Shown here in pieces: positions 1 through 8,518 of a DNA stretch of 64,000 bases. The stretch is from Clostridium saccharoperbutylacetonicum N1-4(HMT) (GTDB lineage Bacteria > Bacillota > Clostridia > Clostridiales > Clostridiaceae), in contig NC_020291.1 of NCBI RefSeq assembly GCF_000340885.1, positions 3,843,001 through 3,907,000 of the forward strand, read 5' to 3'. The position numbers were made by a program, and so were the translations under genes. Within the stretch, counting starts at the first letter, position 1; every line of letters begins with the position of its first letter. Below the pieces are notes generated by a model. The model was not told the DNA's origin and made no database searches. It saw only the letters and a list, made by a program, of their open reading frames with translations.

Positions 1-35
1 AATGACATGGTTATGATCAAATTTCTCTTAATCAA
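1..35 (-). CDS. Start of a gene cut by the window edge
   Basis: On the minus strand an AGGAGG site (43-48) lies 7 nt before a TTG codon (33-35). The frame stays open to the window edge, reading MIKRNLIITMS. Only 11 codons are visible, so the product cannot be named. The strong ribosome site supports a real start, but so short a frame could be chance. Confidence 0.35.
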   Translation of the reverse strand, partial: MIKRNLIITMS

Positions 36-176
36 TTTTATCCCTCCTAACACTATAATGTATGTTAATATTTAACAAAGTGATAGTACTTTATTAAATT
101 TGAAAAACTTGTATTATTTATACTAATTTTATCACTTCCATAGTAAAATTACGATATACCTTAGTAATAAATACTC

Positions 177-214
177 TAAAAAAGAAGAATCTTTAATTTA
201 AGTAAAGATTCTTC
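177..214 (-). terminator. Rho-independent terminator of the ABC operon
   Basis: A 12-bp stem (GAAGAATCTTTA, 184-195, with TAAAGATTCTTC, 203-214) is followed on the minus strand by a run of six T. It is the first strong terminator after the ABC permease gene. The AT-rich stretch 215-395 between them shows nothing else. Confidence 0.75.
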
Positions 215-395
215 CTTTATATTATTTTTAAACTCTAATATTAATTTTTCCCCAATATAAAATATTTTCCTTCCTTTAATTTATCTAATTTTATATAAAC
301 AAAAAATTAATTATAAATATTAAAATTATCTTTAATATTAAAATTATAGCCATTGCATAACCATCCCCTAAAGCAATTACATCTTTTATTACACT

Positions 396-1451
396 TTACC
401 CTACAATCTTTATTATTTTTTTAAGTATTTTAAATGAAATAAAACTAATTACAGCTATACTTAATATATCAATAGATAAAACCTTAATTAAATCCGAAGC
501 TATTAATGGTGTATATTGACCGGATTTGTATATAACTCTAGAAACCCTATCTTCTGTAAATATAATGTTTAAAACTGAAGCTGCCCCTACTGATAAATAT
601 ATACTAATAATAGTTTCGTTTACTTTGCTAGAAAATACTTTTCCAGATGTTTCCAATTTTGATCTTTTTTCAAAAAAGTTAAATGCAAAGAAGGTGATTC
701 CTATAATAATAAGCATTACTATACTTCCTTTTAATATAAGACCGAATTGTTCATTATCAAAATTTCCTTGTCCAAATAACAAATTATAATGTCTTACACC
801 ATCCTTATCTATCTTTCTAAATATAAAATTATTTATAGTTCTTTCAAACTGACCAAAATATGATATCACCATAAATAACTTAGCTATCCCCCCTATTGTT
901 GCTATTCCTAAACCTATCATACCAATGTAAGCCATTATAGAATTAGAAAACAATAAGTCAATTGTAAGCATTAGCAGTATTCCTAAGACACCAAAAAGAA
1001 ATAATCTTAATACCTCTATTAATATTATTTGAGGAATATAATTTATAATATACATAAGTTCATGATATTTAATGTACACAGTTGCTACTATATATAAATA
1101 CATTATTATAAATAGTAATAATGTTATAAATAAGCATATTAATTCATTAATCTTAATTTGCTTCTTAGTATATGGTCCACTGCATAAAAACATCATGTTA
1201 TTTCTTTTGCTAACTCCATTAGCAAAAATATATATAGCTAAAAAGATTATTCCAAGTATAAAATACTCACCTAAATTTACTGCATAAAACGCGCTTGAAT
1301 CCGCCCTAGCAATTTCATCTTTCACCCTATCAACATTGGATACTAAGAGAGTACGTGCTAAAAATCCCCAAGTGATAAGGCCAATCAAAATAGCTGCTTT
1401 ACCAGCATTAAACCACTCGTAAATTAATCCCTTATTTAAATAGTTCTTCAT
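396..1451 (-). CDS. ABC-2-type membrane permease of YtrA-controlled transporter
   Basis: This is a 351-residue polytopic membrane protein with an N-terminal segment near residues 17-35 and hydrophobic segments near 55-75, 108-126, 134-165, 170-198, 240-260 and toward the C-terminus. It has no nucleotide-binding motif. Its start overlaps the ATPase gene by 20 nt and follows AAGGAGG, so the two are translationally coupled and the protein is probably the membrane subunit of that transporter. The order (regulator, ATPase, permease) matches the Ytr-like transporters of Bacillota that respond to cell-wall antibiotics. The substrate cannot be read from the sequence. Membrane permease is secure; family assignment is by context. 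Confidence 0.85.
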   Translation of the reverse strand: MKNYLNKGLIYEWFNAGKAAILIGLITWGFLARTLLVSNVDRVKDEIARADSSAFYAVNLGEYFILGIIFLAIYIFANGVSKRNNMMFLCSGPYTKKQIKINELICLFITLLLFIIMYLYIVATVYIKYHELMYIINYIPQIILIEVLRLFLFGVLGILLMLTIDLLFSNSIMAYIGMIGLGIATIGGIAKLFMVISYFGQFERTINNFIFRKIDKDGVRHYNLLFGQGNFDNEQFGLILKGSIVMLIIIGITFFAFNFFEKRSKLETSGKVFSSKVNETIISIYLSVGAASVLNIIFTEDRVSRVIYKSGQYTPLIASDLIKVLSIDILSIAVISFISFKILKKIIKIVG

Positions 1452-2328
1452 AACTATCCTCCTTATCCACCTTATAAATAAATATATCCTCTAAACTTAA
1501 ATCAATTTCTTCAATAAATAAAGGCTTTAATACTTTTAAGCTTTGTATTAATTCTTCATCGTATTCATCTGTAATAATTGTGAATACTCTTCCAACTTTT
1601 GATATTTTATTATTTCCTTTTAACTTAAGTTCTTCTTCTGAAATCTGTTTATCAAAAGCAACTTGTATTTTCTTAATTTTATTTTTCATATTTTCTACTG
1701 AATTTTCATAAGAAACTACACCTTCATCTAATATAGCTACTTCATCACAAATTCTTTCTAATTCACTTAAATGATGGGAACTTATTACTATTGTTGTCCC
1801 ATTTTCAATAACTTCATCTGCAAATAGTTTTAATAATTTATTTTTTAGTATTGCATCTAGCCCTGAGGTTGGTTCATCTAAAATTAAATATTTAGCTTTA
1901 ATTGAAAACGAAAGCATTATAGATAATCTCATTTTCATTCCTTTAGATAATTGAAAAATGAATTTATTTGTTGGTATTTTAAAAATCTTATTTAATTGAT
2001 TAAATCTAACTTCATCAAAATTCTTATAGGAATATTTATAATACTTCAATATTTCCTTAACTTTAAATTTTGACTGCATTATATTTTCATCAGCTACATA
2101 ACCTATTTCACTTTTAACGTCAACATTATCATAAACTTCTCTTCCATCATAATTTACGGAACCACAAGTCGGCTGATAAATTCCTGTTAGACATCTAAGT
2201 AAAGTTGTTTTTCCAACACCATTAGGACCAATTATTCCAAAGATTGTTCCCTTATTTATCTTCAAATTTATATCCTTTAAAATTACTTTTTCATCTATTT
2301 CAAAGGATAATTTATTTATTTCGATCAT
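1432..2328 (-). CDS. ABC transporter ATP-binding protein (YtrB-like)
   Basis: A 298-residue ABC ATPase. Walker A is GPNGVGKTT (residues 34-42), the signature region is LSKGMKMRLS, and Walker B is LILDEPTSGLD, followed by a switch His in SSHHLSE. The C-terminal 80 residues form the extension common in ABC-2 exporters. The start ATG overlaps the TGA of the GntR gene (ATGA) and follows TAGGAGTGG. The protein is expected to power the membrane protein encoded immediately downstream. Cytoplasmic, membrane-associated. Confidence 0.92.
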   Translation of the reverse strand: MIEINKLSFEIDEKVILKDINLKINKGTIFGIIGPNGVGKTTLLRCLTGIYQPTCGSVNYDGREVYDNVDVKSEIGYVADENIMQSKFKVKEILKYYKYSYKNFDEVRFNQLNKIFKIPTNKFIFQLSKGMKMRLSIMLSFSIKAKYLILDEPTSGLDAILKNKLLKLFADEVIENGTTIVISSHHLSELERICDEVAILDEGVVSYENSVENMKNKIKKIQVAFDKQISEEELKLKGNNKISKVGRVFTIITDEYDEELIQSLKVLKPLFIEEIDLSLEDIFIYKVDKEDSYEELFK

Positions 2329-2711
2329 TTATTATCCACTCCTAGCTCTGAAAAGATTTTAAGTGCTAACTCAATGAATGATTCTTTATCCATCCCATTA
2401 TAATTTGCCTCTAAGATAATTTTTTTTAGCTCCTCAGAAATATTTTGCATTTTCTTTTCATCAACCTTTCTATTAAAATTATCTACAACGTATGTACCTC
2501 TTCCTCTTAATGTTTCAATAATCCCAGCTCTTTCAAGTTCTCCATAGGCTTTGCTTATTGTATTAGGGTTTATTGTAAGCAAAGCTGCCATTTCTCTAAC
2601 CGATGGAATCTTATCTCCACCTTGCAATGCCCCTTTTAATATTAATTCTTTAATTCCAAGTTGAATTTGTTCATAAATAGGAGTACTACTCCTAGGATCA
2701 ACCTTTAGCAT
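2325..2711 (-). CDS. GntR-family repressor, YtrA subfamily
   Basis: A 128-residue regulator with an N-terminal winged helix of GntR type (residues 7-75: IYEQIQLGIKELILKG, then KIPSVREMAALLTINPNTIS). A short alpha-helical tail takes the place of a large effector domain, which is typical of the YtrA subfamily. It overlaps the upstream small membrane-protein gene by 14 nt and the ATPase gene by 4 nt. A GTGTA-N13-TACAC inverted repeat just downstream of the operon promoter matches the YtrA-type operator design, so the protein probably represses its own operon. Confidence 0.9.
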   Translation of the reverse strand: MLKVDPRSSTPIYEQIQLGIKELILKGALQGGDKIPSVREMAALLTINPNTISKAYGELERAGIIETLRGRGTYVVDNFNRKVDEKKMQNISEELKKIILEANYNGMDKESFIELALKIFSELGVDNK

Positions 2712-3249
2712 GCATGTTTCCTTCTTTTTTATCAGAATTTTTATCTATACCTTCAACGTAATAGTCAATCACCATTCCTTCGCCTTCATCAACCATTACA
2801 AAATCAATATCACATTCTTTTTTCGAGATCTCACCATTCTCATCTTTATATGGAAATATTTCTTCTGCTTCCAATCTTACTGGTTCTATTTTTGTTGCCT
2901 TATAAGGCATGTTTAATTTCTTTTGAATTTTATTATAGTCTTCAATTAATGCTTTCTTTTCTTCATCATTTAATTCTTTGACATTATTAATTTTTAAATT
3001 TTTAAAATCCATTTGTGAATCAGTTAATCTTTTTCTTTTTGAAAGGCATTCAAGAAACTCATCAGTTTCTTCTCTTCTACCAGTATCACTAATTTTTCTA
3101 ATTTCATTATTTTCTAATTGCGACAAAACATCATTTACTGTATCAAAATGTTTTTTCTTTTGATACATTTTTTCATCATTATTCATACATAGCAAAATTG
3201 TAACTACAACAAAAACTCCAGCTCCAATTGCTAAAATTGATTTTTTCAT
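2698..3249 (-). CDS. Small membrane-anchored protein, first gene of the YtrA-type operon
   Basis: 183 residues from an ATG at 3249 preceded by TGGAGGAG. Starting further upstream would translate through the operator, so I reject that start. An N-terminal hydrophobic segment (residues 4-22, ILAIGAGVFVVVTILLCM) is followed by a charged Lys/Glu-rich extracytoplasmic region of about 160 residues. I do not recognise a domain. Position as the first gene, overlapping the repressor gene, implies it acts with the transporter or its signal. No lipobox is evident, so it is probably a signal-anchored or secreted protein. Confidence 0.8.
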   Translation of the reverse strand: MKKSILAIGAGVFVVVTILLCMNNDEKMYQKKKHFDTVNDVLSQLENNEIRKISDTGRREETDEFLECLSKRKRLTDSQMDFKNLKINNVKELNDEEKKALIEDYNKIQKKLNMPYKATKIEPVRLEAEEIFPYKDENGEISKKECDIDFVMVDEGEGMVIDYYVEGIDKNSDKKEGNMHAKG

Positions 3250-3274
3250 ATTAATTCTCCTCCAATCTGTATTA

Positions 3275-3299
3275 TGTGTACCACGTGAACTAGTACACA
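3275..3299 (-). promoter_or_regulatory. YtrA-type operator
   Basis: A perfect inverted repeat TGTGTAC-N11-GTACACA contains GTGTA-N13-TACAC. The published Bacillus subtilis YtrA site, recalled from the literature, is AGTGTA-N13-TACACT. The site covers the expected transcription start just after the -10 box, a position suited to repression by the GntR protein of this operon. Confidence 0.8.
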
Positions 3300-3302
3300 C
3301 TT

Positions 3303-3332
3303 ATTATAGTTATTTTTTCCCTATATTGTCAA
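3303..3332 (-). promoter_or_regulatory. SigA-type promoter of the YtrA-type operon
   Basis: On the minus strand TTGACA (3327-3332) and TATAAT (3303-3308) are both perfect consensus, with an 18-nt spacer. The operator follows directly. This places the transcript start near 3296 and leaves a 45-nt leader before the first gene. Confidence 0.85.
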
Positions 3333-3429
3333 GTGAAATTTTGTAACTTATATTTTTTATCTGATCATATTCATCGATACTCTTTTGTTAACCTAAAAAT
3401 ATTTCATTAAATTTACACATAAAAAAATT

Positions 3430-3507
3430 GCAGGCGACTGTGGAGCCGGAGATTTTTTTTACGCATCTGCCTTTTCGAACGTATGTGAGAAAAATCTGGC
3501 AGGCGAA
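3430..3507. repeat. GC-richer imperfect hairpin element between genes
   Basis: An island richer in G and C than its surroundings holds an imperfect inverted repeat (3445-3466 with 3483-3500; arms GCCGGAGATTTTT and AAAAATCTGGC). CAGGCGA flanks it directly at 3431-3437 and 3500-3506. It has no coding potential. It may be a small mobile-repeat remnant or a structured RNA. The rest of 3333-3610 shows nothing recognisable. Confidence 0.5.
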
Positions 3508-3610
3508 TATGATTTGTTTTTTATTCTTTATCTTATACACAACTCACTTAAATAGCCCTTTTCATATATTATCTACAGATTTTACTGCATTATAAATTCT
3601 TAAAGAATAA

Positions 3611-3645
3611 AAAAAGCACCTACCATTGTATTATGTAGATGCTTA
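3611..3645 (-). terminator. Terminator after the 100-residue hypothetical gene
   Basis: The stem AGCACCTAC/GTAGATGCT (3616-3624 with 3636-3644, one G-T pair) is followed on the minus strand by a T-run. It lies 5 nt beyond the stop of the hypothetical gene. Confidence 0.7.
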
Positions 3646-3649
3646 CTAT

Positions 3650-3952
3650 TTATATATTTACTTTAACTTTTGTGTCAAATTCTTTTTCTAGTAATTTTAT
3701 CTTATCCAAAAATTCATTAGAATTGAAATAGATATTATAATAATAACATCCAATATATTCTTCTGTATCTCCTTCATCAAGTAATCCCATACTTTCAAAA
3801 ATGATAGATTCTTCTTTCTTGTTTATCCATCCATCAGGATTACGAATTATTAAAATTTCTTTCTTATCAACATTAAGTGCTTTAATAGCTGCATTAATAA
3901 TTTCATCATCTGTTAAAATATTTGCACTAAAAAGTTCTCTGCTATCCATCAT
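3650..3952 (-). CDS. Hypothetical protein, 100 residues
   Basis: A small acidic protein preceded by AAAGGCGGTGAAAA. The start is one of two adjacent ATG codons (3952 or 3949). There is no signal peptide, membrane segment or recognisable motif; it ends in a lysine-rich strand. It is a single-gene unit closed by its own terminator. Predicted soluble and cytoplasmic. I assign no function. Confidence 0.7.
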   Translation of the reverse strand: MMDSRELFSANILTDDEIINAAIKALNVDKKEILIIRNPDGWINKKEESIIFESMGLLDEGDTEEYIGCYYYNIYFNSNEFLDKIKLLEKEFDTKVKVNI

Positions 3953-4090
3953 TTTTCACCGCCTTTAAAATATTTATGATCTTTAAAAACTCAGATTCTC
4001 ATATTAATTGCGAATATATGTATTACTTTTATTATATAATTTTTTCCATTTACATTCAACGTCCTTTGGTAATTAAAGTTAGAAAGTTTT

Positions 4091-4648
4091 CTAACTTATA
4101 TTTTTTAACCAGTTATATTCATCAATACTCTCTTGCTCATTTTTAAATATTTTCATTACTTTACCTAGCTCAATTGCGAATTCTACATAAGCTTTTCCTA
4201 TTGCTGTAATACAATTTCCATCTTTAACAACATCCTTACTCACAATATTTACTTTATCATAGATATTTTTGTTTGTTTCATCTACCTTAAATCCAGCACT
4301 ATCACCGTTAGCCTTTTTATTATCTAGTAACCCATAATAAGCCATGAGCTCAGCTCCACCGCAAATACCAGCGATGAGTTTATTTTTTTCATTTAATTTT
4401 AAAATAAATTCTTTTAATTCTATTTCTTCATACAGCTTACTTGATTCTCCTCCAGGTATAATAAAAAGATCAATATCTTCTGGATTTATATCCTCTATAA
4501 CCTTATCAGGCAAAAACTTCTGTTTTTCTTCACTTATATAAATACGATTTTCTAAAGCAGCAGAAAACATTGAATCCCTGAATTCATTTGCTGCAAATAC
4601 AACTTCAAACTCACAAAACCCTTCATAATACAATAAGCATACATTCAT
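4091..4648 (-). CDS. DJ-1/PfpI-family protein (class I glutamine amidotransferase-like)
   Basis: 185 residues from an ATG at 4648 with AAAGAGG 8 nt upstream. An in-frame TTG at 4666 lies in the ribosome site and is not the start. The DJ-1/PfpI fold is marked by a conserved N-terminal Glu (GFCEFEV), the strand LFIIPGGES, and the nucleophile elbow AGICGGAEL with the likely catalytic Cys. Family members include proteases, glyoxalases and stress chaperones, so the activity is undefined. It lies 31 nt downstream of the metallo-beta-lactamase-fold gene and may be cotranscribed with it. Confidence 0.85.
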   Translation of the reverse strand: MNVCLLYYEGFCEFEVVFAANEFRDSMFSAALENRIYISEEKQKFLPDKVIEDINPEDIDLFIIPGGESSKLYEEIELKEFILKLNEKNKLIAGICGGAELMAYYGLLDNKKANGDSAGFKVDETNKNIYDKVNIVSKDVVKDGNCITAIGKAYVEFAIELGKVMKIFKNEQESIDEYNWLKNIS

Positions 4649-4679
4649 TATAAAAACCTCTTTCAATATTTTATTAAAT

Positions 4680-5333
4680 CTATATTTTTGATATGTCTTT
4701 TAAAATTTCATCAATAACATCTCTTTTCATAACAATATTATGACCTGATATACAAGTATCAAAATCCATCTGACTATATCTTAAAAGTGTATTAATATAT
4801 TTTTCTTTTTCGCAATATATACTAGGAATAAGCTCTTCAACTGAATCTCCAAGGTTATCACCTACGTCTATCACTTTATCTAACTCATCCACTACACTTA
4901 TGGAATCAACTGTATGTCCAGGAGTGTGAATGATTCTTATTTTATCTTCCTCAAAATATAGTTCCTGTTCAAATAATAAATTAGGTAAATACATTTCCTC
5001 ATTATACTTAATATATTCCTTATGCTTTTTCGACATGTCATCCCAATTATGTTCTATCATTTCTTTACATAATTTATGAGCTACAATAATCCCAGCTTTA
5101 AAAAAGCTATTTCCCAAAATATGATCCCAATGGTGATGCGTGTTAATAACTATTATATTTTTATTATCATTTTTTATATATTCCATAATTGATTCAAGAT
5201 GTGAAGAACCAACTCCTGTATCAATTATATAATTGTATTTCTCCCCAATAATAAGATGAACATTTAAATTCCATCCTTCTTGAAAACTCTTATTAAATAA
5301 AATGTTTCTATTCTTCACTTTTTCAATTTTCAT
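4680..5333 (-). CDS. MBL-fold metallohydrolase
   Basis: 217 residues from an ATG at 5333 after AAGAGAG. The longer frame would begin inside the palindrome at 5383-5416 and is rejected. Metal-binding motifs of the metallo-beta-lactamase fold are present: HHHWDH (HxHxDH), a His in TPGHTVDS, an Asp in DVGDNLGD and a final His in SGHN. This indicates a binuclear-metal hydrolase of the glyoxalase II type. The substrate is unknown. The gene follows a WYL-domain regulator and precedes the DJ-1/PfpI gene, both on the same strand, which suggests a small regulated detoxification or repair operon. Confidence 0.88.
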   Translation of the reverse strand: MKIEKVKNRNILFNKSFQEGWNLNVHLIIGEKYNYIIDTGVGSSHLESIMEYIKNDNKNIIVINTHHHWDHILGNSFFKAGIIVAHKLCKEMIEHNWDDMSKKHKEYIKYNEEMYLPNLLFEQELYFEEDKIRIIHTPGHTVDSISVVDELDKVIDVGDNLGDSVEELIPSIYCEKEKYINTLLRYSQMDFDTCISGHNIVMKRDVIDEILKDISKI

Positions 5334-5382
5334 ATTTTTATACTCTCTTTCTCTTAACCAATATTCTTTTACCATTATAAAA

Positions 5383-5416
5383 TACAATGACTGACACCTT
5401 TATGTCAGTCATTGTA
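5383..5416. promoter_or_regulatory. Perfect 14-bp palindrome between WYL regulator and hydrolase
   Basis: TACAATGACTGACA (5383-5396) and TGTCAGTCATTGTA (5403-5416) are exact inverted copies separated by 6 nt. The repeat overlaps the regulator's stop codon, has no T-run on the minus strand, and is followed by TATAAT. It therefore looks more like an operator for the hydrolase gene than a terminator, although an RNA hairpin is possible. Confidence 0.55.
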
Positions 5417-6328
5417 TTTATAATATATATTTTTTATGTATTCTTGCATTTCTTTTCTCAGTTTCGTTGGAGCTAAAACTTCGCAATGTACCCCAAAACC
5501 TAACACGAATCTTTTTAATCCTTCATCATTAGGAAAAAAGCCTTCTACCATATACTTTTTATTATCTATTTTTTTAATTTTATCTTTTGAAAAATATTCA
5601 CTTAGTTGTTCTCCAATTTCTTCAGAAAATATGAACTTAACAAAAATGCTGCTATCACTATAACTTTCCTTAAAGATTTTTTCTATTTCAACTTGAGATA
5701 TATTTTTCTTTACAAAATTCTCACCAATCTTTATATTTCTTATTCTTACAAACTTAAATCTTCTGTAATTTTTTCTTATTCTACAAAAGCCAATAATATA
5801 CCAATGTCCATCCGTAAATTCTATTTGGATAGGCTCCACTATTCTTTGAAAGCATTCCATTTTCCTATTTATATATTCAAAGATCAATAATTTGTTAGTC
5901 TCAATGGCCTGGTTTACCAAAAATAAATATTCTCTTAGTTCTTCTTCCATACTAAAGTGAGACATATCTATATTAAGCTTCTCATTTTCATTTTTTTCTC
6001 TTTTATATAAGGTTTCAAATTTTAATACAATATCATTAAACTGCTTATTCTTTCCAAATACATATTTTAAACTATCAATCATTGAAAGCAACGGTTCAAT
6101 TTCATTTTTATTAAAAAATAGATTGCTTATATTATAATTTTCCATAACATAATAACCACCACCTTTGCCACCAGTTGCTCCTATAGGCACCCCAGCTTCA
6201 CATATTTTATCTATATCTCTATAAATGGTTCTCAAGGATACTTCAAAATGTTCAGCTAATTCCTTCGCTGTAACCAATCCTTTTTGTGAAATAATTATTA
6301 AGATCGATAAAAATCTCTCTGCTCTCAT
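5405..6328 (-). CDS. HTH/WYL-domain transcriptional regulator (YafY-like)
   Basis: 307 residues. An N-terminal HTH_11 domain (residues 3-60, with TAKELAEHFEVSLRTIYRDI) is followed by a linker and a WYL domain (about 140-220; the WYL-like motif is WYIIGFCRIRKNYRRFKFVR) and a WCX-like C-terminal region. Such proteins sense ligands or nucleic acids through the WYL domain. An in-frame stop sits 6 nt upstream of the ATG, so this start is firm, although the AGGAGG site lies unusually far upstream. It precedes the MBL-fold gene and is the likely regulator binding the palindrome at its own 3' end. Confidence 0.88.
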   Translation of the reverse strand: MRAERFLSILIIISQKGLVTAKELAEHFEVSLRTIYRDIDKICEAGVPIGATGGKGGGYYVMENYNISNLFFNKNEIEPLLSMIDSLKYVFGKNKQFNDIVLKFETLYKREKNENEKLNIDMSHFSMEEELREYLFLVNQAIETNKLLIFEYINRKMECFQRIVEPIQIEFTDGHWYIIGFCRIRKNYRRFKFVRIRNIKIGENFVKKNISQVEIEKIFKESYSDSSIFVKFIFSEEIGEQLSEYFSKDKIKKIDNKKYMVEGFFPNDEGLKRFVLGFGVHCEVLAPTKLRKEMQEYIKNIYYKYND

Positions 6329-6396
6329 AATTTAAATATTCAACCTACCTTCCTCCTCTGATTTTTCTAGTTATATAAAAATTCATAAATTAAAAT

Positions 6397-6421
6397 AAAC
6401 ACCTACAACAAGCAGATGTTT
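6397..6421 (-). terminator. Terminator overlapping the DUF2085 stop
   Basis: The stem AAACATCT/AGGTGTTT (one G-T pair) is followed on the minus strand by ATTTTAATTT. It overlaps the TAA of the DUF2085 gene. Confidence 0.5.
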
Positions 6422-6764
6422 AAATAAAATAGGATACAATATTCACTAATATAAAAACATATCCTATTCCTGCAAAAAATCCAGTTAGTAATCTTCTTAT
6501 ATTATTTGAATTCTTTATCTTAAGCAACTGCAAAAATCCATCAAAAGCCATTATGAATATTAGCAGCAAACTTATTTTTAAATTAATCTTAATTTTTATA
6601 ATACTTAAAAATACTCCTAATATATTTCCTAAAAAGAGGCCTGTACATCTTGCACATACAGGAAACTGATAACCTCTAAAAGTAAAGCTTCTCTCATAAA
6701 TTTGATGACAGCTGTATGCTCCAAGTTTCATTAAAAAAATCCATATTTTTGTTTTTTTGTCCAT
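6420..6764 (-). CDS. DUF2085 membrane protein
   Basis: 114 residues from the ATG at 6764, four nt after the stop of the upstream zinc-ribbon gene. The Cys/His region CHQIYERSF followed by VCARCTGLF is the hallmark of DUF2085. Three hydrophobic segments follow. A longer reading would overlap the zinc-ribbon gene and is not supported by a ribosome site. It is an integral membrane protein of unknown function. The Cys/His cluster could bind metal. Confidence 0.82.
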   Translation of the reverse strand: MDKKTKIWIFLMKLGAYSCHQIYERSFTFRGYQFPVCARCTGLFLGNILGVFLSIIKIKINLKISLLLIFIMAFDGFLQLLKIKNSNNIRRLLTGFFAGIGYVFILVNIVSYFI

Positions 6765-6768
6765 CAAA

Positions 6769-6993
6769 CTACTTAAATCTCGCGCCACAATTTGCACATA
6801 CTCGATACGTATTTGTTTCAGTCTTGCCTTCTCCCATACCGATTAAGCCGCAAAGTAAGCCTATAGGGCCAAAACAAATATATCCTAAACATCCTTTTCC
6901 TGCGCCAAACCCTTTTGTTGTTTCTGTAACATCACTTACTACATTAACATTTAAGCTACCGCACCTTGGACATCCAACATTAACTTTATTCAT
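6769..6993 (-). CDS. Small zinc-ribbon protein with glycine-rich hydrophobic middle
   Basis: 74 residues after a strong AAGGAGG. Two zinc knuckles, CPRCGS at the N-terminus and CANCGA at the C-terminus, flank a Gly/Cys-rich hydrophobic stretch (GCLGYICFGPIGLLCGLIG). The pattern suggests a membrane-attached zinc ribbon. It is cotranscribed with the DUF2085 gene 4 nt downstream, so two small Cys-rich membrane proteins are paired. Function unknown. Confidence 0.82.
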   Translation of the reverse strand: MNKVNVGCPRCGSLNVNVVSDVTETTKGFGAGKGCLGYICFGPIGLLCGLIGMGEGKTETNTYRVCANCGARFK

Positions 6994-7137
6994 AAATTTA
7001 TATCCTCCTTGTACAACTCAACTTCCATAATTATACTATATATGATATTATACTACAATACGTAACATATTTCTCTCTGATAAATACTCCTCATTATCTT
7101 ACATTTAAAAGTTATAATCTATTCCAGTTAACGAAAA

Positions 7138-8391
7138 TCAATTCATAATTTTCCTTATACTAAAAATACATAGTACCAAACCACCTGCTATAGGTAAAAC
7201 ATATGCAGGAACTAAATTTATAAATCCTCCGGACATAATTAATGCCATTGGAAGTATTATTTTGGCAAGACTTATGCCTATACATAATACCCTACCTCTA
7301 AATTCTTCAGGAATATCCTTCTGCAATATATAAAATAAAGGGATATCTATAAAAGATATGGATATTCCAGCTATTATCATAATGAGTATAAAGTATATTA
7401 AGTAAAATATTTCATTAAATAATTCATAGTATAATATCACAGAAAAACCAATAGCAACCATACTAAAAGATAGTAAAATGCTCGCCCACCTAACAATTTC
7501 TGTATATGAATATTTCTTCATAAACCCTTTGATCAAAAAAGCACCTAAAATCATTCCTAATGACCAAGCACCATTTATAACTCCTAGAAAATTCGCATCA
7601 AGTTTTAAAATATTATTAATAATATATGGCATTGGAACTTCTATTGATAAACCAATACAAAAGTTTAATATAACAAAAATTTTAAACATATTAATAATTT
7701 TTTTTTCAGTTTTTAGAAAAGTAATTCCTTCAACAATATCAGCAATAAAGTTAATCTCTGCTTTTACCTTATTACTCTCTTTGCAATTAAAACTAAAATC
7801 TATAAAGAGTTGTAATACTGCAGACAATGCAAAAGATAAGCCATTGATAAAAATAAAAAATTTTACATCTAAAGAAACAAATACTATTCCACCAATTGAT
7901 GGCCCAAGTATCGCTGCTGTTGATTCAATAACTTTAATTATAGAATTCATTGAAATCAGTTTTTCGTCTGATACTAAATTTGCTTTTACAGCTTCAATAC
8001 TTATTCCATATACAGTAGTAAATACATTTAAGAGAAAGGTACTTACATATATCATCGATAAATTTAAAGTACTCCTACAAGTTACAACATATAAACCTAT
8101 AAATAAAATGCCATTTAGCATATCAGTAATTATTGCTAAAAGTTTTTTATCTAGTCTATCTGCCAAAACACCTGCAAATGGATTTACAAGTATTGTTGAT
8201 AAGACGCTCACCGATAATGTTACTGCAAAACTCAATCCTGAACCAGTGATCCTTAATACATATAAGCCTATAGCAAAATTATAAATGGCTGTGCCTAATA
8301 AAGATATGCTGCTTGCTACTGAAAATAGCATAATATTTGAAATTTCCTTATTCTTTATAATATTTTTAAATGATAATAATGAATATAACAT
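7138..8391 (-). CDS. MFS exporter (macrolide-efflux/enterobactin-exporter type)
   Basis: 417 residues with about 12 transmembrane helices. The motif-A-like loop GVLADRLDKKLLAI lies between helices 2 and 3, as in the MFS_3 group of drug exporters (MefA-like). The ribosome site is weak (AAGTGAGCG). It lies 142 nt downstream of the MerR-methyltransferase fusion on the same strand, with a terminator between them, so expression may be separate. The context suggests efflux of a toxic small molecule, but no substrate can be named. Confidence 0.85.
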   Translation of the reverse strand: MLYSLLSFKNIIKNKEISNIMLFSVASSISLLGTAIYNFAIGLYVLRITGSGLSFAVTLSVSVLSTILVNPFAGVLADRLDKKLLAIITDMLNGILFIGLYVVTCRSTLNLSMIYVSTFLLNVFTTVYGISIEAVKANLVSDEKLISMNSIIKVIESTAAILGPSIGGIVFVSLDVKFFIFINGLSFALSAVLQLFIDFSFNCKESNKVKAEINFIADIVEGITFLKTEKKIINMFKIFVILNFCIGLSIEVPMPYIINNILKLDANFLGVINGAWSLGMILGAFLIKGFMKKYSYTEIVRWASILLSFSMVAIGFSVILYYELFNEIFYLIYFILIMIIAGISISFIDIPLFYILQKDIPEEFRGRVLCIGISLAKIILPMALIMSGGFINLVPAYVLPIAGGLVLCIFSIRKIMN

Positions 8392-8518
8392 TTTATTTCA
8401 CGCTCACTTTCTTTAGGGCTAATTTATTCTGTCTATAACTCCCTAAAGTTAGTTTAAATCATTGGCTTGATCCAACATCAAGTCCATTAATTATTAAATT
8501 TTATTCTAAAATTAATAA

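Noticed and set aside
7478..8284. A 268-residue plus-strand frame
   Set aside because: It is antisense to a well-supported MFS gene, has no ribosome site, and reads Ile/Lys-rich as expected from the complement of transmembrane codons.
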